Positions 16,467-23,561 of a stretch of 64,000 nucleotides of DNA are shown one piece after another (within the stretch, counting starts at the first letter, position 1; each line of letters opens with the position of its first letter). The translations under genes were made by a program, and so were the position numbers. The notes beneath the pieces were generated by a model, which had not been told where the DNA came from, did no database searches, and worked only from the letters and a program-made list of their open reading frames with translations. This DNA comes from JAOSJL01 sp963704035 (lineage in GTDB: Bacteria; Actinomycetota; Acidimicrobiia; IMCC26256; JAOSJL01): the NCBI GenBank assembly GCA_963704035.1, contig CAVPGR010000004.1, positions 1,364,001 through 1,428,000 on the forward strand, read 5' to 3'.

Positions 16467-16472
16467 AGGTTA
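16467..16472 (-). promoter_or_regulatory. probable -10 element overlapping a stop codon
   Basis: On the minus strand TAACCT begins with the TAA stop of the gene at 16470-17015. It would start transcription near 16460, about 18 bases before the ATG of the lipoprotein gene at 16442, leaving a leader that contains the gggagag ribosome-binding site. Confidence 0.4.
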
Positions 16473-17015
16473 GCTCGTTCCGAGGCTGACCGAAACGAAC
16501 CGCTTGTCGCTGTCTTCGGACAGGGCTTCGTCGGTGGAGACCGTGATCAGGCCACCGTTGAAATCGTCGCCCTCGAAGGTCATCGAGAAGTTCTCGGCAC
16601 CGTTGAGGGTCGTCGTGCCGCTGCTGACGACGTCGTAGCCGGCGTCGGGCATGCCGTCCTCGTACATGCTCACCAGGTCCTCGAAGGACTCGCCCGTCGT
16701 ACCCGTGACGGAGGCAGTGGCGGAGCCTGCCCCGTCATCTCCGCTGAACGACGAGACGACCTCGAAGTCGTCGGGAAGAGGGATGTCGTCGGGGAAGTCG
16801 CTGGGGATTTCGCCGCCGCCGATGTCGATAGAGCCGCCTTCACCGTCCTCGCCCTGGAACTCGACGGAGCCGCCGTCGCCGCTGTTGGGGTCGACCTCGA
16901 CCTTGCCCTCGGGAGTGTCGATGGACACCTTGCCGTCGCCATCGCTACCGCAGGCCGCGAGAGCCACGATCGCCAGCGCTCCGAGCATCGCCAGAACTGC
17001 CGTCCGTCGCATCAT
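16470..17015 (-). CDS. predicted lipoprotein, second of three tandem paralogues
   Basis: A 181-residue product, closely related to its downstream neighbour: signal LAMLGALAIVALAACGSDGD, the segment KVSIDTPEGKVEVDPN, and GGGEIPSDFPDDIPLPDD at about 75-92. The near-identity reaches into the leader, where cgaacaacgggagag precedes ATGATG in both genes, so the duplication is recent and included the translation start. I chose the ATG pair at 17015/17012 over the upstream in-frame ATG at 17039 because of this conserved ribosome-binding site. It is probably exported and anchored to the outer face of the membrane. Confidence 0.85.
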   Translation of the reverse strand: MMRRTAVLAMLGALAIVALAACGSDGDGKVSIDTPEGKVEVDPNSGDGGSVEFQGEDGEGGSIDIGGGEIPSDFPDDIPLPDDFEVVSSFSGDDGAGSATASVTGTTGESFEDLVSMYEDGMPDAGYDVVSSGTTTLNGAENFSMTFEGDDFNGGLITVSTDEALSEDSDKRFVSVSLGTS

Positions 17016-17025
17016 CTCTCCCGTT

Positions 17026-17037
17026 GTTCGATCGAAC
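17026..17037 (-). promoter_or_regulatory. 12-base palindrome at the predicted transcription start
   Basis: GTTCGATCGAAC is a perfect palindrome. A minus-strand -10 (TACGAT, 17048 to 17043) lies just upstream and would start transcription near 17036, inside the palindrome. Part of the same sequence (gttcgatcg) recurs before the third gene at 16451-16459. It may be an operator or simply part of the duplicated leader. Confidence 0.4.
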
Positions 17038-17101
17038 ACATCATCGTACGCTCTGCTCCGAACGGGCAGCTTGTCGGCAACGCGTCCGATTTCTCGGAAT
17101 C

Positions 17102-17638
17102 CTAGGGGCTTGCGGCACCGTAGGCAACGGAGAGTGAGTTCTTGTCACTGTTCTCACCGCTGAAGTCCTGGGTCGAGATCGCCACTTTGCCGCCGACGAT
17201 GCCGTTGCCCTCGAAGGTGATAGCGACGGCTTCCGCCCCGTTCACCTCGGAGGTGCTGTCGGACGTGATCGTGTAGCCCGCGTCGGGGAGAGCCTGTTCG
17301 TAGGTCGTGCGCAGATCGTCGACCGATTCCGCTGTCACGCCCGACACGTTGGCTCCCAGACCTCCTTCACCGGTCGATCCGGAGAATGCGGCCGTGATCT
17401 CGTAGTCGTCGGGGAGTGGGATGTCGTCGGGGAAGTCGGCCGGCACCTCGCCACCACCGATCGTGACCGAGCCTCCGCCGTCGTCGTCGCTGAACTCGAT
17501 CGTGTTGTCCCCTTCGCCCGTGATGCCGACGGAGCCCTTGCCTCCGTCTTCGGGGGTCGTCGACGAGGAGCCGCCGCCGCAGGCCGCGAAAAGGATCAGA
17601 GCGAACACCGCGGTCGTAGCGAGCACCATCCGTCGCAT
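17102..17638 (-). CDS. predicted lipoprotein, third and most divergent tandem paralogue
   Basis: The product has 178 residues, with signal peptide VLATTAVFALILFAACGGGS and lipobox cysteine at 20. The motif GGGEVPADFPDDIPLPDDYE and the downstream domain (YTITSDSTSEVNGAEAVAIT) match the two neighbours, but the sequence between signal and motif differs. It lies nine bases downstream of another lipoprotein gene (17648-18352), so these may form one transcript. The function is unknown. Confidence 0.85.
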   Translation of the reverse strand: MRRMVLATTAVFALILFAACGGGSSSTTPEDGGKGSVGITGEGDNTIEFSDDDGGGSVTIGGGEVPADFPDDIPLPDDYEITAAFSGSTGEGGLGANVSGVTAESVDDLRTTYEQALPDAGYTITSDSTSEVNGAEAVAITFEGNGIVGGKVAISTQDFSGENSDKNSLSVAYGAASP

Positions 17639-17647
17639 GGCCAGGAT

Positions 17648-18352
17648 CTAGGTGCCCGGTGTTGCGTTCTCGGGTGCGGGAGCCTCGAAGTCCGTCGCTT
17701 CGGGTGTGTCGACCTCGAGTGCTTCGAGACGAACGATGGTTCCTTCCTCGTTCTCGGCGACCAGGAGAAGCGCGACACCCACGTCGGCGTCGACACATTC
17801 GGTGAGGCGGACTTCCCCCGCGGTGGGAGAGACGGTGACGGGAGTCGTGGCATAGGCCGCGCACACGGCGGGCCGGTCAGCGATGACTCGACCGTCCTCG
17901 GGGGTGTAGCCCGCGAGGTCGGACGGAGAATCGTCGAAGACGAGCGACGCGAACACGCCGAGGAACCCGCTGAGAAGTCCCTGGCCTGCGTCGCCGACGC
18001 CGGGGAGGCGTACGCACACGGGTTCGTCGCCTTCCGTGCAACTCGCGAGACTGCCATCGCCGTTGTCGATGACGACCCCGTTCTTGGTGCGTACGGCGAC
18101 GCGCGGGGGACTCTGCGAGAAGATGATCTCCTCGGTCTCGGTCGGCTCGGCGGTTCCGTCCTCGAAGCGGTACGTGACGCGCACTGCCGAGTCCTGCGAG
18201 GTCTCGAGGAGTGCCGCGAACTCGTCGCGGGTCGCCGCGGGGGGCGGTTCGGGCGCAGGAGGCTCGCCGCTCTGCCCGTCGTCCCCGGTGGTGCACGCGG
18301 TCAGGGTGAGGATCCCGGCCACGAACAGGCTCGTCGCGACTCGCACCTTCAC
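17648..18352 (-). CDS. predicted lipoprotein of unknown function
   Basis: A 234-residue product. I chose GTG 18352 because it gives a clean lipoprotein signal (VATSLFVAGILTLTACTTGD) and has aaggaacga seven bases upstream; the frame remains open further upstream without a better start. After a proline-rich linker (EPPAPEPPPAATRDE) comes a domain with RVTYRFEDG and three or four cysteines (SCTEGDEPVC, AVCAAYA, LTECVDA) that could form disulfides outside the cell. It is not obviously related to the three lipoproteins downstream. Confidence 0.82.
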   Translation of the reverse strand: MKVRVATSLFVAGILTLTACTTGDDGQSGEPPAPEPPPAATRDEFAALLETSQDSAVRVTYRFEDGTAEPTETEEIIFSQSPPRVAVRTKNGVVIDNGDGSLASCTEGDEPVCVRLPGVGDAGQGLLSGFLGVFASLVFDDSPSDLAGYTPEDGRVIADRPAVCAAYATTPVTVSPTAGEVRLTECVDADVGVALLLVAENEEGTIVRLEALEVDTPEATDFEAPAPENATPGT

Positions 18353-18383
18353 TGCTCGTTCCTTCGTTCCGGTCGGCGCGGCG

Positions 18384-18389
18384 AGGGTA
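18384..18389 (-). promoter_or_regulatory. -10 element for the lipoprotein cluster
   Basis: Minus-strand TACCCT would start transcription near 18377, giving a leader of about 25 bases before GTG 18352. It lies back to back with the plus-strand element at 18398, making a compact divergent promoter. Confidence 0.45.
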
Positions 18390-18397
18390 CCCGCTCG

Positions 18398-18403
18398 TAG
18401 TCT
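18398..18403 (+). promoter_or_regulatory. -10 element placed for a leaderless transcript
   Basis: TAGTCT is followed by exactly six bases and then the GTG start of the VIT1 gene at 18410. Transcription would be expected to start on or next to the start codon, and no ribosome-binding sequence is present. Confidence 0.55.
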
Positions 18404-18409
18404 GAATGC

Positions 18410-19543
18410 GTGGCGTCGGATCAGGCAATGGAAGACCCGCAGAAGCGTGCTCCCGAGCTCGTAGAGCGCTACGGCGAGCTCTGGCTCGACGAGATGGCGG
18501 CCGCCGAGCTGTACCGTCGCCTCGCCGGTTCGCGGACCACGGAACTCGCGGACGAACTCCGAGCGATCGCGGTTACCGAAGACGAGCACGCCGCCTACTG
18601 GGCGACGCTCCTCGAGGAGTCGGGGGCCGACAAGCCCCGTTACAGGACCCCCTTCCGGGTCCGGGCTCTCGGAGCGGCCGCGCACCTCATCGGGGTCAAG
18701 CGGATTCTGCCGTTCGTGGCGCGAATGGAGGCCGAGGAGGTCCGCCGCTACCGCGACGACGACGATATCCCCGACGAGCTCGTCGACGAGGAGGTCGCGC
18801 ACGGTCGTCTCGTGGCCGGGCTCCACGGGGACAGCGGCGTCGGTGCGGCGATCGCCGCCGCCGAAGGGCGTCACCGGATCGGTGTCGGCGGACCGTTGCG
18901 TCCGCTCGTGTTCGGGGCGAACGACGGTCTCGTGTCGAACCTGTCGCTCGTTCTCGGCGTGGCCGGGGGAACCTCCGACGAGTCCTTCATCCTTCTGGCC
19001 GGCATGGCGGGCCTCGTGGCGGGTGCGTGTTCGATGGCCGCCGGCGAGTGGGTGTCGGTGCGCGCTCAGGCCGAGCTCTACGAACGGGAGCTCGAGGTCG
19101 AACGCCTCGAGATCCGTTACTTCCCCGAGGAGGAGTTCGAAGAGCTGGAGACGATCTACCGTGCGCGCGGCCTGAGCGAGGACGAGGCACGAGCGCTCGC
19201 CGAGCGCATCATGGAAGACGAAGACGTGGCGCTCGACGTGATGGCCCGCGAGGAACTCGGTATCACGCCCGGAGATCTTCCTTCGGCCTGGATGGCTGCG
19301 GTTGCTTCCTTCTTGGCGTTCAGTATCGGTGCATTGATTCCCGTGTTGCCCTATGTGTTCAGCTCGGGTGACCCGGCATTCGTCATGGCCGCGACGCTCT
19401 CGGGTGTCGCTCTCTTCTGCGTCGGCTCCCTGATCTCGATCTTCACCGGTCGCAACGCCGTCGTGTCCGGCCTGCGCATGGTCGCGATAGGTGGAGGCGC
19501 GGCGACAGCGACGTTCCTCATCGGAACCGCGATAGGAGGGTGA
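18410..19543 (+). CDS. membrane ferritin-like protein: rubrerythrin-like domain fused to VIT1/CCC1 transporter
   Basis: The 377-residue protein has two parts. Residues 15-150 are a four-helix ferritin-like domain with di-iron-type residues (ELWLDEMAAAELYRRLAG, AVTEDEHAAYWATLLEE, DEEVAHGRLVAGLHG). Residues 165-377 form a VIT1/CCC1 domain, with PLVFGANDGLVSNLSLVLGV, the metal-binding glutamate segment AAGEWVSVRAQAELYERELE, and three C-terminal helices. VIT1 proteins move iron or manganese across membranes, and the ferritin-like domain probably gathers or oxidises iron for transport. GTG 18410 appears leaderless. No iron regulator is adjacent. Confidence 0.9.
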   Translation: MASDQAMEDPQKRAPELVERYGELWLDEMAAAELYRRLAGSRTTELADELRAIAVTEDEHAAYWATLLEESGADKPRYRTPFRVRALGAAAHLIGVKRILPFVARMEAEEVRRYRDDDDIPDELVDEEVAHGRLVAGLHGDSGVGAAIAAAEGRHRIGVGGPLRPLVFGANDGLVSNLSLVLGVAGGTSDESFILLAGMAGLVAGACSMAAGEWVSVRAQAELYERELEVERLEIRYFPEEEFEELETIYRARGLSEDEARALAERIMEDEDVALDVMAREELGITPGDLPSAWMAAVASFLAFSIGALIPVLPYVFSSGDPAFVMAATLSGVALFCVGSLISIFTGRNAVVSGLRMVAIGGGAATATFLIGTAIGG

Positions 19544-19555
19544 AGACTCGCGAGT

Positions 19556-21100
19556 TCATGTTGCTGGCTCGTTCAGGTAGAGGAAGCCGCAGGCTTCGTT
19601 GCGGACCGGCACTTCGGCGTCGCGCAACACGGCATCCCAGTCACTGCGGACACCCGGGTTCGTCTGTTCCATCCCGTGATCAGCGAGGAGGACAAAGGCC
19701 GTGTCGTCGTAGACGCCTGCCTTCTCGACGGCGTCCAGAACGGCACCGAGGCGGGCGTCGGTGTCGCGGACGGCGGCTTCGGCGATGTCGGAGTGTGGTC
19801 CTCCTTCGTGCATGGCGGAATCGATGACGGTGAAGTTGATCCACATGAACCGCGGAAGGGGATAGCTCTGGTCGCGGTATCGACCCGACCAGATACCGAC
19901 GGCCTGTTCGACGGCCTGGTGGTCGATGATCGTCCAGGCGGCGTAGCCGAGCGACGAGGTGGCATACGCGGGGTTCGTGTACGGCAGCTCCGATGTGTCG
20001 GAGGAGATCTCGGGGACGTCGCCCGATCGGAAGAAGTCGAACGTCGAGTAGGCCGCTCCGCGGTCGCAGGGTTCGTCGACCGCTGCCGTGAAGGTGTCGG
20101 GCCACGTGCGCCTGATCGCCTCGAAGAGGGTCTCGGTCCCTTCGACGAGGTGCTGCATCGCGAACGCCCAGGTTGCCAGCGAGTTGGTCTCGATCGACTT
20201 CTCGATCCGGCGGTCGTACCAGGAATTGTGCAGCACACCGTGATGTCCGGGGAGCCGCCCCGTCAGGATCGACGTGTGGTTCGCCAGAGTCACGGTGGGC
20301 ATGCCCGACATCGCTCCGAATCGCAGTGCGGTCCCGGCCTCGATGAGGCGTGCCACGTTGGGGGCGTCCCCGGAAGCGGCCAGGTTGTAGAGGACGTTCG
20401 GATTGGCGCCGTCGAAGAGGAAGCCCACGACGTGTTCCGGACGCCCGTCGTCGGGGTCGAGCAGTTCGCGTCGGACCACTCCGTCGGTTCCCGCGAGGAA
20501 CTCGCCGGTGTCGTCGTGGGGTGCGACGCCCAGCAGCTCGGCCAGGGTGGGCCCGACGTCGACGAGGCGGATCGACCGGTCGACCATTCCGTGACGACGG
20601 ATTCCGCGACCGGCGACGACGAACGGGGCCCGTGCCTGGATGACGTCGAGAGACCCGTGCTCGCCGACGTGACCGCCGCTTTCGGGCCAGTGGTGCCCGG
20701 CGGAGTGCACGACGCAGAGGTCGGGAGCCGCGGCGTGATCGAAGAGCTGGGCCACCTGGTCGTAGCCGTGGGGATAGGAGTTGGCCGTACGGTCGGGATG
20801 CAGTGACGCCCGCTCCCTTTCCAATCCCACGAAGCGGTCGACGGACCGGTCGCCCAGGGGGTTTCTCCCTTCCACGGTCACGGTCGACGGTTCGGCATCG
20901 GGCCCGTCGGGCCGGTCGAAACGGACTCGACCGTCGGGAGCGATGGCCTCGTAGAGGCCGTCGGCGACCCGCAGCACCATCTCGACGCTCGGTGCCACCG
21001 CCGGATCACACAGAGCCGTGATCGCCCGCTCCGAGAGCTCCCGCAGTGCCGGATCGGGTTCCCGGGTCGTCATCGTGGAAGTGAGGTTCTCTGGGGCCAT
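19556..21100 (-). CDS. alkaline-phosphatase-superfamily phosphodiesterase with rearranged motif order
   Basis: A 514-residue protein. The usual type I phosphodiesterase core begins at about 226 with the metal-binding Asp (VVGFLFDGANPN), then the Thr/Asn motif PTVTLANHTSILTG at 268-281, DSAMHEGGPHSD near 430 and LLADHGME at 471-478. Sequence that normally closes this fold is instead found at the N terminus, residues 130-195: HSAGHHWPE, GEHGSLDVIQARAPFVVAG and RLVDVGPTLAELLGV. The gene thus looks circularly permuted, or carries an extra half domain. It has no signal peptide. Its ATG lies exactly six bases after a TAACCT element. Confidence 0.82.
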   Translation of the reverse strand: MAPENLTSTMTTREPDPALRELSERAITALCDPAVAPSVEMVLRVADGLYEAIAPDGRVRFDRPDGPDAEPSTVTVEGRNPLGDRSVDRFVGLERERASLHPDRTANSYPHGYDQVAQLFDHAAAPDLCVVHSAGHHWPESGGHVGEHGSLDVIQARAPFVVAGRGIRRHGMVDRSIRLVDVGPTLAELLGVAPHDDTGEFLAGTDGVVRRELLDPDDGRPEHVVGFLFDGANPNVLYNLAASGDAPNVARLIEAGTALRFGAMSGMPTVTLANHTSILTGRLPGHHGVLHNSWYDRRIEKSIETNSLATWAFAMQHLVEGTETLFEAIRRTWPDTFTAAVDEPCDRGAAYSTFDFFRSGDVPEISSDTSELPYTNPAYATSSLGYAAWTIIDHQAVEQAVGIWSGRYRDQSYPLPRFMWINFTVIDSAMHEGGPHSDIAEAAVRDTDARLGAVLDAVEKAGVYDDTAFVLLADHGMEQTNPGVRSDWDAVLRDAEVPVRNEACGFLYLNEPAT

Positions 21101-21106
21101 GGGACG

Positions 21107-21112
21107 AGGTTA
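21107..21112 (-). promoter_or_regulatory. -10 element placed for a leaderless transcript
   Basis: Minus-strand TAACCT, then six bases (cgtccc), then the ATG at 21100 of the phosphodiesterase gene. No ribosome-binding sequence is present. Confidence 0.55.
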
Positions 21113-21145
21113 GCGGCCCGATTGCCGGAATCCGGTCGGCGCGGG

Positions 21146-21151
21146 TACCCT
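21146..21151 (+). promoter_or_regulatory. -10 element for rplM-rpsI
   Basis: TACCCT followed by gaa would start transcription near 21158 and give a leader of about 128 bases before rplM. The leader is in frame with rplM from an ATG at 21154 but has no conserved protein sequence, so I treat it as untranslated. It contains the small inverted repeat cggtcg/cgaccg at 21236-21249. Confidence 0.45.
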
Positions 21152-21285
21152 GAATGACCCGTTTCGAATGCGGTCCCGCGTTGTGCTCTTCGCGGCATCT
21201 TCACGCGTCGCGCGGCACGAGAGCGGCACGAGAACGGTCGGACGACCGGTTTCACGAGATCAAACACGAGATCGAACAGGACAGC

Positions 21286-21747
21286 GTGCGTACCTACACC
21301 CCCAAGCCCGACGATCTGAGCAGCGACTGGTATGTCATCGACGCCCGAGGGGCACGTCTCGGCCGTGTCGCCACCGAGGTCGCCACGCTTCTGCGCGGCA
21401 AGCACAAGCCCACGTGGGCTCCGCACGCGGCGGGGGGCGACCACGTCATCGTGATCAACGCGTCCGAGCTCGACGTCACACTGCGCAAGGCGGAACAGAA
21501 GATCTATCACCGCCACTCCGGGTACCCGGGTGGTCTGCGCAGTGAGTCTCTCGAGCACATGATCGAGCGCGACCCCGCGAGGGTCGTCAAGAAGGCGGTC
21601 AAGGGGATGCTCCCGAAGAGCCGTCTCGGACGCTCCATGCTCCGAAACCTGCGCGTCTACGCGGGTGCCGCCCACCCGCACGCTGCGCAGCAGCCCGAGA
21701 CCCGCGTGTTGCCAGGCGGCAGCACAACCGGCACGAACGCCGGCTGA
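21286..21747 (+). CDS. rplM: 50S ribosomal protein L13
   Basis: uL13 is an early 50S assembly protein. The 153-residue product contains DWYVIDARGARLGRVATEVA, the signature KAVKGMLPKSRLGRSMLRNL and ends near RVYAGAAHPHAAQQPE. GTG 21286 (MRTYTPKPDDL) matches the family start; the frame is open upstream but that part is not conserved. It pairs with rpsI, 13 bases downstream. Confidence 0.96.
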   Translation: MRTYTPKPDDLSSDWYVIDARGARLGRVATEVATLLRGKHKPTWAPHAAGGDHVIVINASELDVTLRKAEQKIYHRHSGYPGGLRSESLEHMIERDPARVVKKAVKGMLPKSRLGRSMLRNLRVYAGAAHPHAAQQPETRVLPGGSTTGTNAG

Positions 21748-21760
21748 CGAGGAGATCCAC

Positions 21761-22153
21761 GTGTCGAAGCCGCTCATCCAGTCCACCGGACGTCGCAAGA
21801 GCAGCGTCGCCCGCGTCCGCGTGCGCCCCGGCACGGGTGTCGTGACCATCAACGGCAAGTCCTACACGGAGTACTTCCCGACACTCGTGCAGCAGATGAC
21901 GGTCAGTGAGCCGTTGCGCCTCACTGAAACTGCCGAGGTCTACGACATTGACGCCAGCGTGAACGGCGGTGGTGTGAGCGGTCAGGCCGGTGCGGTCCGA
22001 CTCGGCATCGCCCGCGCGCTGTCGATTCTCGATGATGAGCAGCGACCCGAGTTGAAGAAGCAGGGTCTTCTCACCCGCGACGCGCGTGAGAAGGAGCGTC
22101 GCAAGTACGGTCTCAAGAAGGCCCGCAAGGCGCCGCAGTACAGCAAGCGCTGA
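21761..22153 (+). CDS. rpsI: 30S ribosomal protein S9
   Basis: uS9 reaches the P-site tRNA with its C-terminal tail. The 130-residue product has STGRRKSSVARVRVRPGTGV, the block GGGVSGQAGAVRLGIARALS, and the invariant tail KKARKAPQYSKR ending in Lys-Arg. GTG 21761 follows an aggag ribosome-binding site. Confidence 0.97.
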   Translation: MSKPLIQSTGRRKSSVARVRVRPGTGVVTINGKSYTEYFPTLVQQMTVSEPLRLTETAEVYDIDASVNGGGVSGQAGAVRLGIARALSILDDEQRPELKKQGLLTRDAREKERRKYGLKKARKAPQYSKR

Positions 22154-22171
22154 GCCCCGGCGGAGAGCACC

Positions 22172-23551
22172 ATGTCGCTGCGGTTCGGTACCGACGGCGT
22201 TCGCGGGGTCGCCAACCGTGATCTGACTCCCGAGCTCGTGCTCGCGCTCGGTCGCGCGGTGGTGCGGGCACTCGGGGCGGACCGCCCACTCCTGGTCGCC
22301 AGCGACACACGGCGCTCCGGCCCGATGCTCGAGGCCGCGCTCACCGCGGGTGTGTGCGGTGAGGGGGGCACTGTCGTCTCGCTCGGCGTCCTGCCGACTC
22401 CCGGCCTGGCTCATGCCTCCCGGGAGAGCGACGCTCCCGCGGCCATGATCTCGGCCAGCCACAACCCCTTCGCCGACAACGGCATAAAGATCTTTGCCGC
22501 CGGGGGCCGCAAGCTTCCCGACGAGTTGGAGCGCCGTATCGAGACCGAGCTCGTGACGGTTCTCGGACGTGCCGTCGACGAGCAGGAGCCTGTGGGTGCT
22601 GCGGTGGGCACGTCGCGCGCCGGGCCCGACGCCGCGCGGCGGTACGTCGATCACCTCGTCGAGACACTCGAGGGACGCCGTTTCGACGGTCGGCGTGTCG
22701 TGCTCGATTGCGGCAACGGCGCAGCGTCGCGCACGGCGCCCGCGGTCTTCGAGCGACTCGGTGCCGATGTCTCCACGATCGGCGTTGATCCCGACGGCCT
22801 CAACATCAACGACGGTTGTGGTTCCACGGCTCCCGAACAGCTCCAGCGAGCGGTTGTCGAGAACCGTGCGGATGCCGGGTTCGCCTTCGACGGTGACGCG
22901 GATCGCTGTGTGGCTGTCGACGAGAACGGCACGCTGCGCGACGGTGACCACATTCTGGCCATCACCGCCTTCGACCTCGCGGCCCGCGACGCGCTGCCGG
23001 GACGGGCAATCGCCACGACGGTCATGGCGAATCTCGGTCTTCGACGTGCGTTGGCGGCGGAGGAGATCACGATCGTGGAGACACCCGTCGGGGATCGCCA
23101 CGTGCTCAGCGCGATGGAGGACCAGGGCCTCGCTCTCGGGGGCGAACAGTCCGGGCACGTGATCTTCTCCGAGCACGCGTCGACCGGCGACGGCACTCTC
23201 ACCGCCCTCATGCTCCTCGACGTCGTGTGTCGCAGCGGGAGGAGCCTCGGAGACCTCGCCGACGCCGTCGTGAAGCTCCCGCAGATCCTGACGAACGTCG
23301 CCGTCGAGTCCACCGAGGACCTCGACGTTTCGGAGGGCTTCTGGAACGACGTGCATGTCGCCGAAGCCGAGCTCGCCGACGACGGTCGGATCCTCGTGCG
23401 CGCGTCCGGCACTGAGCCCGTCGTGCGGATCATGGTCGAGGCGACCGAGATCGACGTGGCGAACGCCGTTGCTCGACGTCTGGAGTCGTCGCTGGCGGCT
23501 CACCTCCGGATCTCGGAAGCGACACAGGAGGAAGAGCAAGGGGAGTCGTAG
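22172..23551 (+). CDS. glmM: phosphoglucosamine mutase
   Basis: Converts glucosamine-6-phosphate to glucosamine-1-phosphate for UDP-GlcNAc and peptidoglycan. The 459-residue product starts with MSLRFGTDGVRGVANRD. It has the phosphoserine motif ISASHNPF with the catalytic Ser at 96, the metal loop FDGDADRC near 237, the sugar-binding segment GGEQSGHVIF, and the phosphate-binding motif VRASGTEPVVRIM at the C terminus. It lies 18 bases after rpsI and just before glmS, which makes its substrate. Confidence 0.96.
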   Translation: MSLRFGTDGVRGVANRDLTPELVLALGRAVVRALGADRPLLVASDTRRSGPMLEAALTAGVCGEGGTVVSLGVLPTPGLAHASRESDAPAAMISASHNPFADNGIKIFAAGGRKLPDELERRIETELVTVLGRAVDEQEPVGAAVGTSRAGPDAARRYVDHLVETLEGRRFDGRRVVLDCGNGAASRTAPAVFERLGADVSTIGVDPDGLNINDGCGSTAPEQLQRAVVENRADAGFAFDGDADRCVAVDENGTLRDGDHILAITAFDLAARDALPGRAIATTVMANLGLRRALAAEEITIVETPVGDRHVLSAMEDQGLALGGEQSGHVIFSEHASTGDGTLTALMLLDVVCRSGRSLGDLADAVVKLPQILTNVAVESTEDLDVSEGFWNDVHVAEAELADDGRILVRASGTEPVVRIMVEATEIDVANAVARRLESSLAAHLRISEATQEEEQGES

Positions 23552-23554
23552 ACT
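23549..23554 (+). promoter_or_regulatory. -10 element for glmS, overlapping the glmM stop
   Basis: TAGACT contains the glmM TAG stop and is followed by seven bases before the glmS GTG at 23562. It could allow separate, leaderless expression of glmS. Confidence 0.4.
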
Positions 23555-23561
23555 CACCCCT

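Noticed and set aside
21154..21285. N-terminal extension of L13 from ATG 21154
   Set aside because: The frame is open but the predicted residues are not L13-like, and the ATG lies almost on the predicted transcription start; GTG 21286 matches the family.
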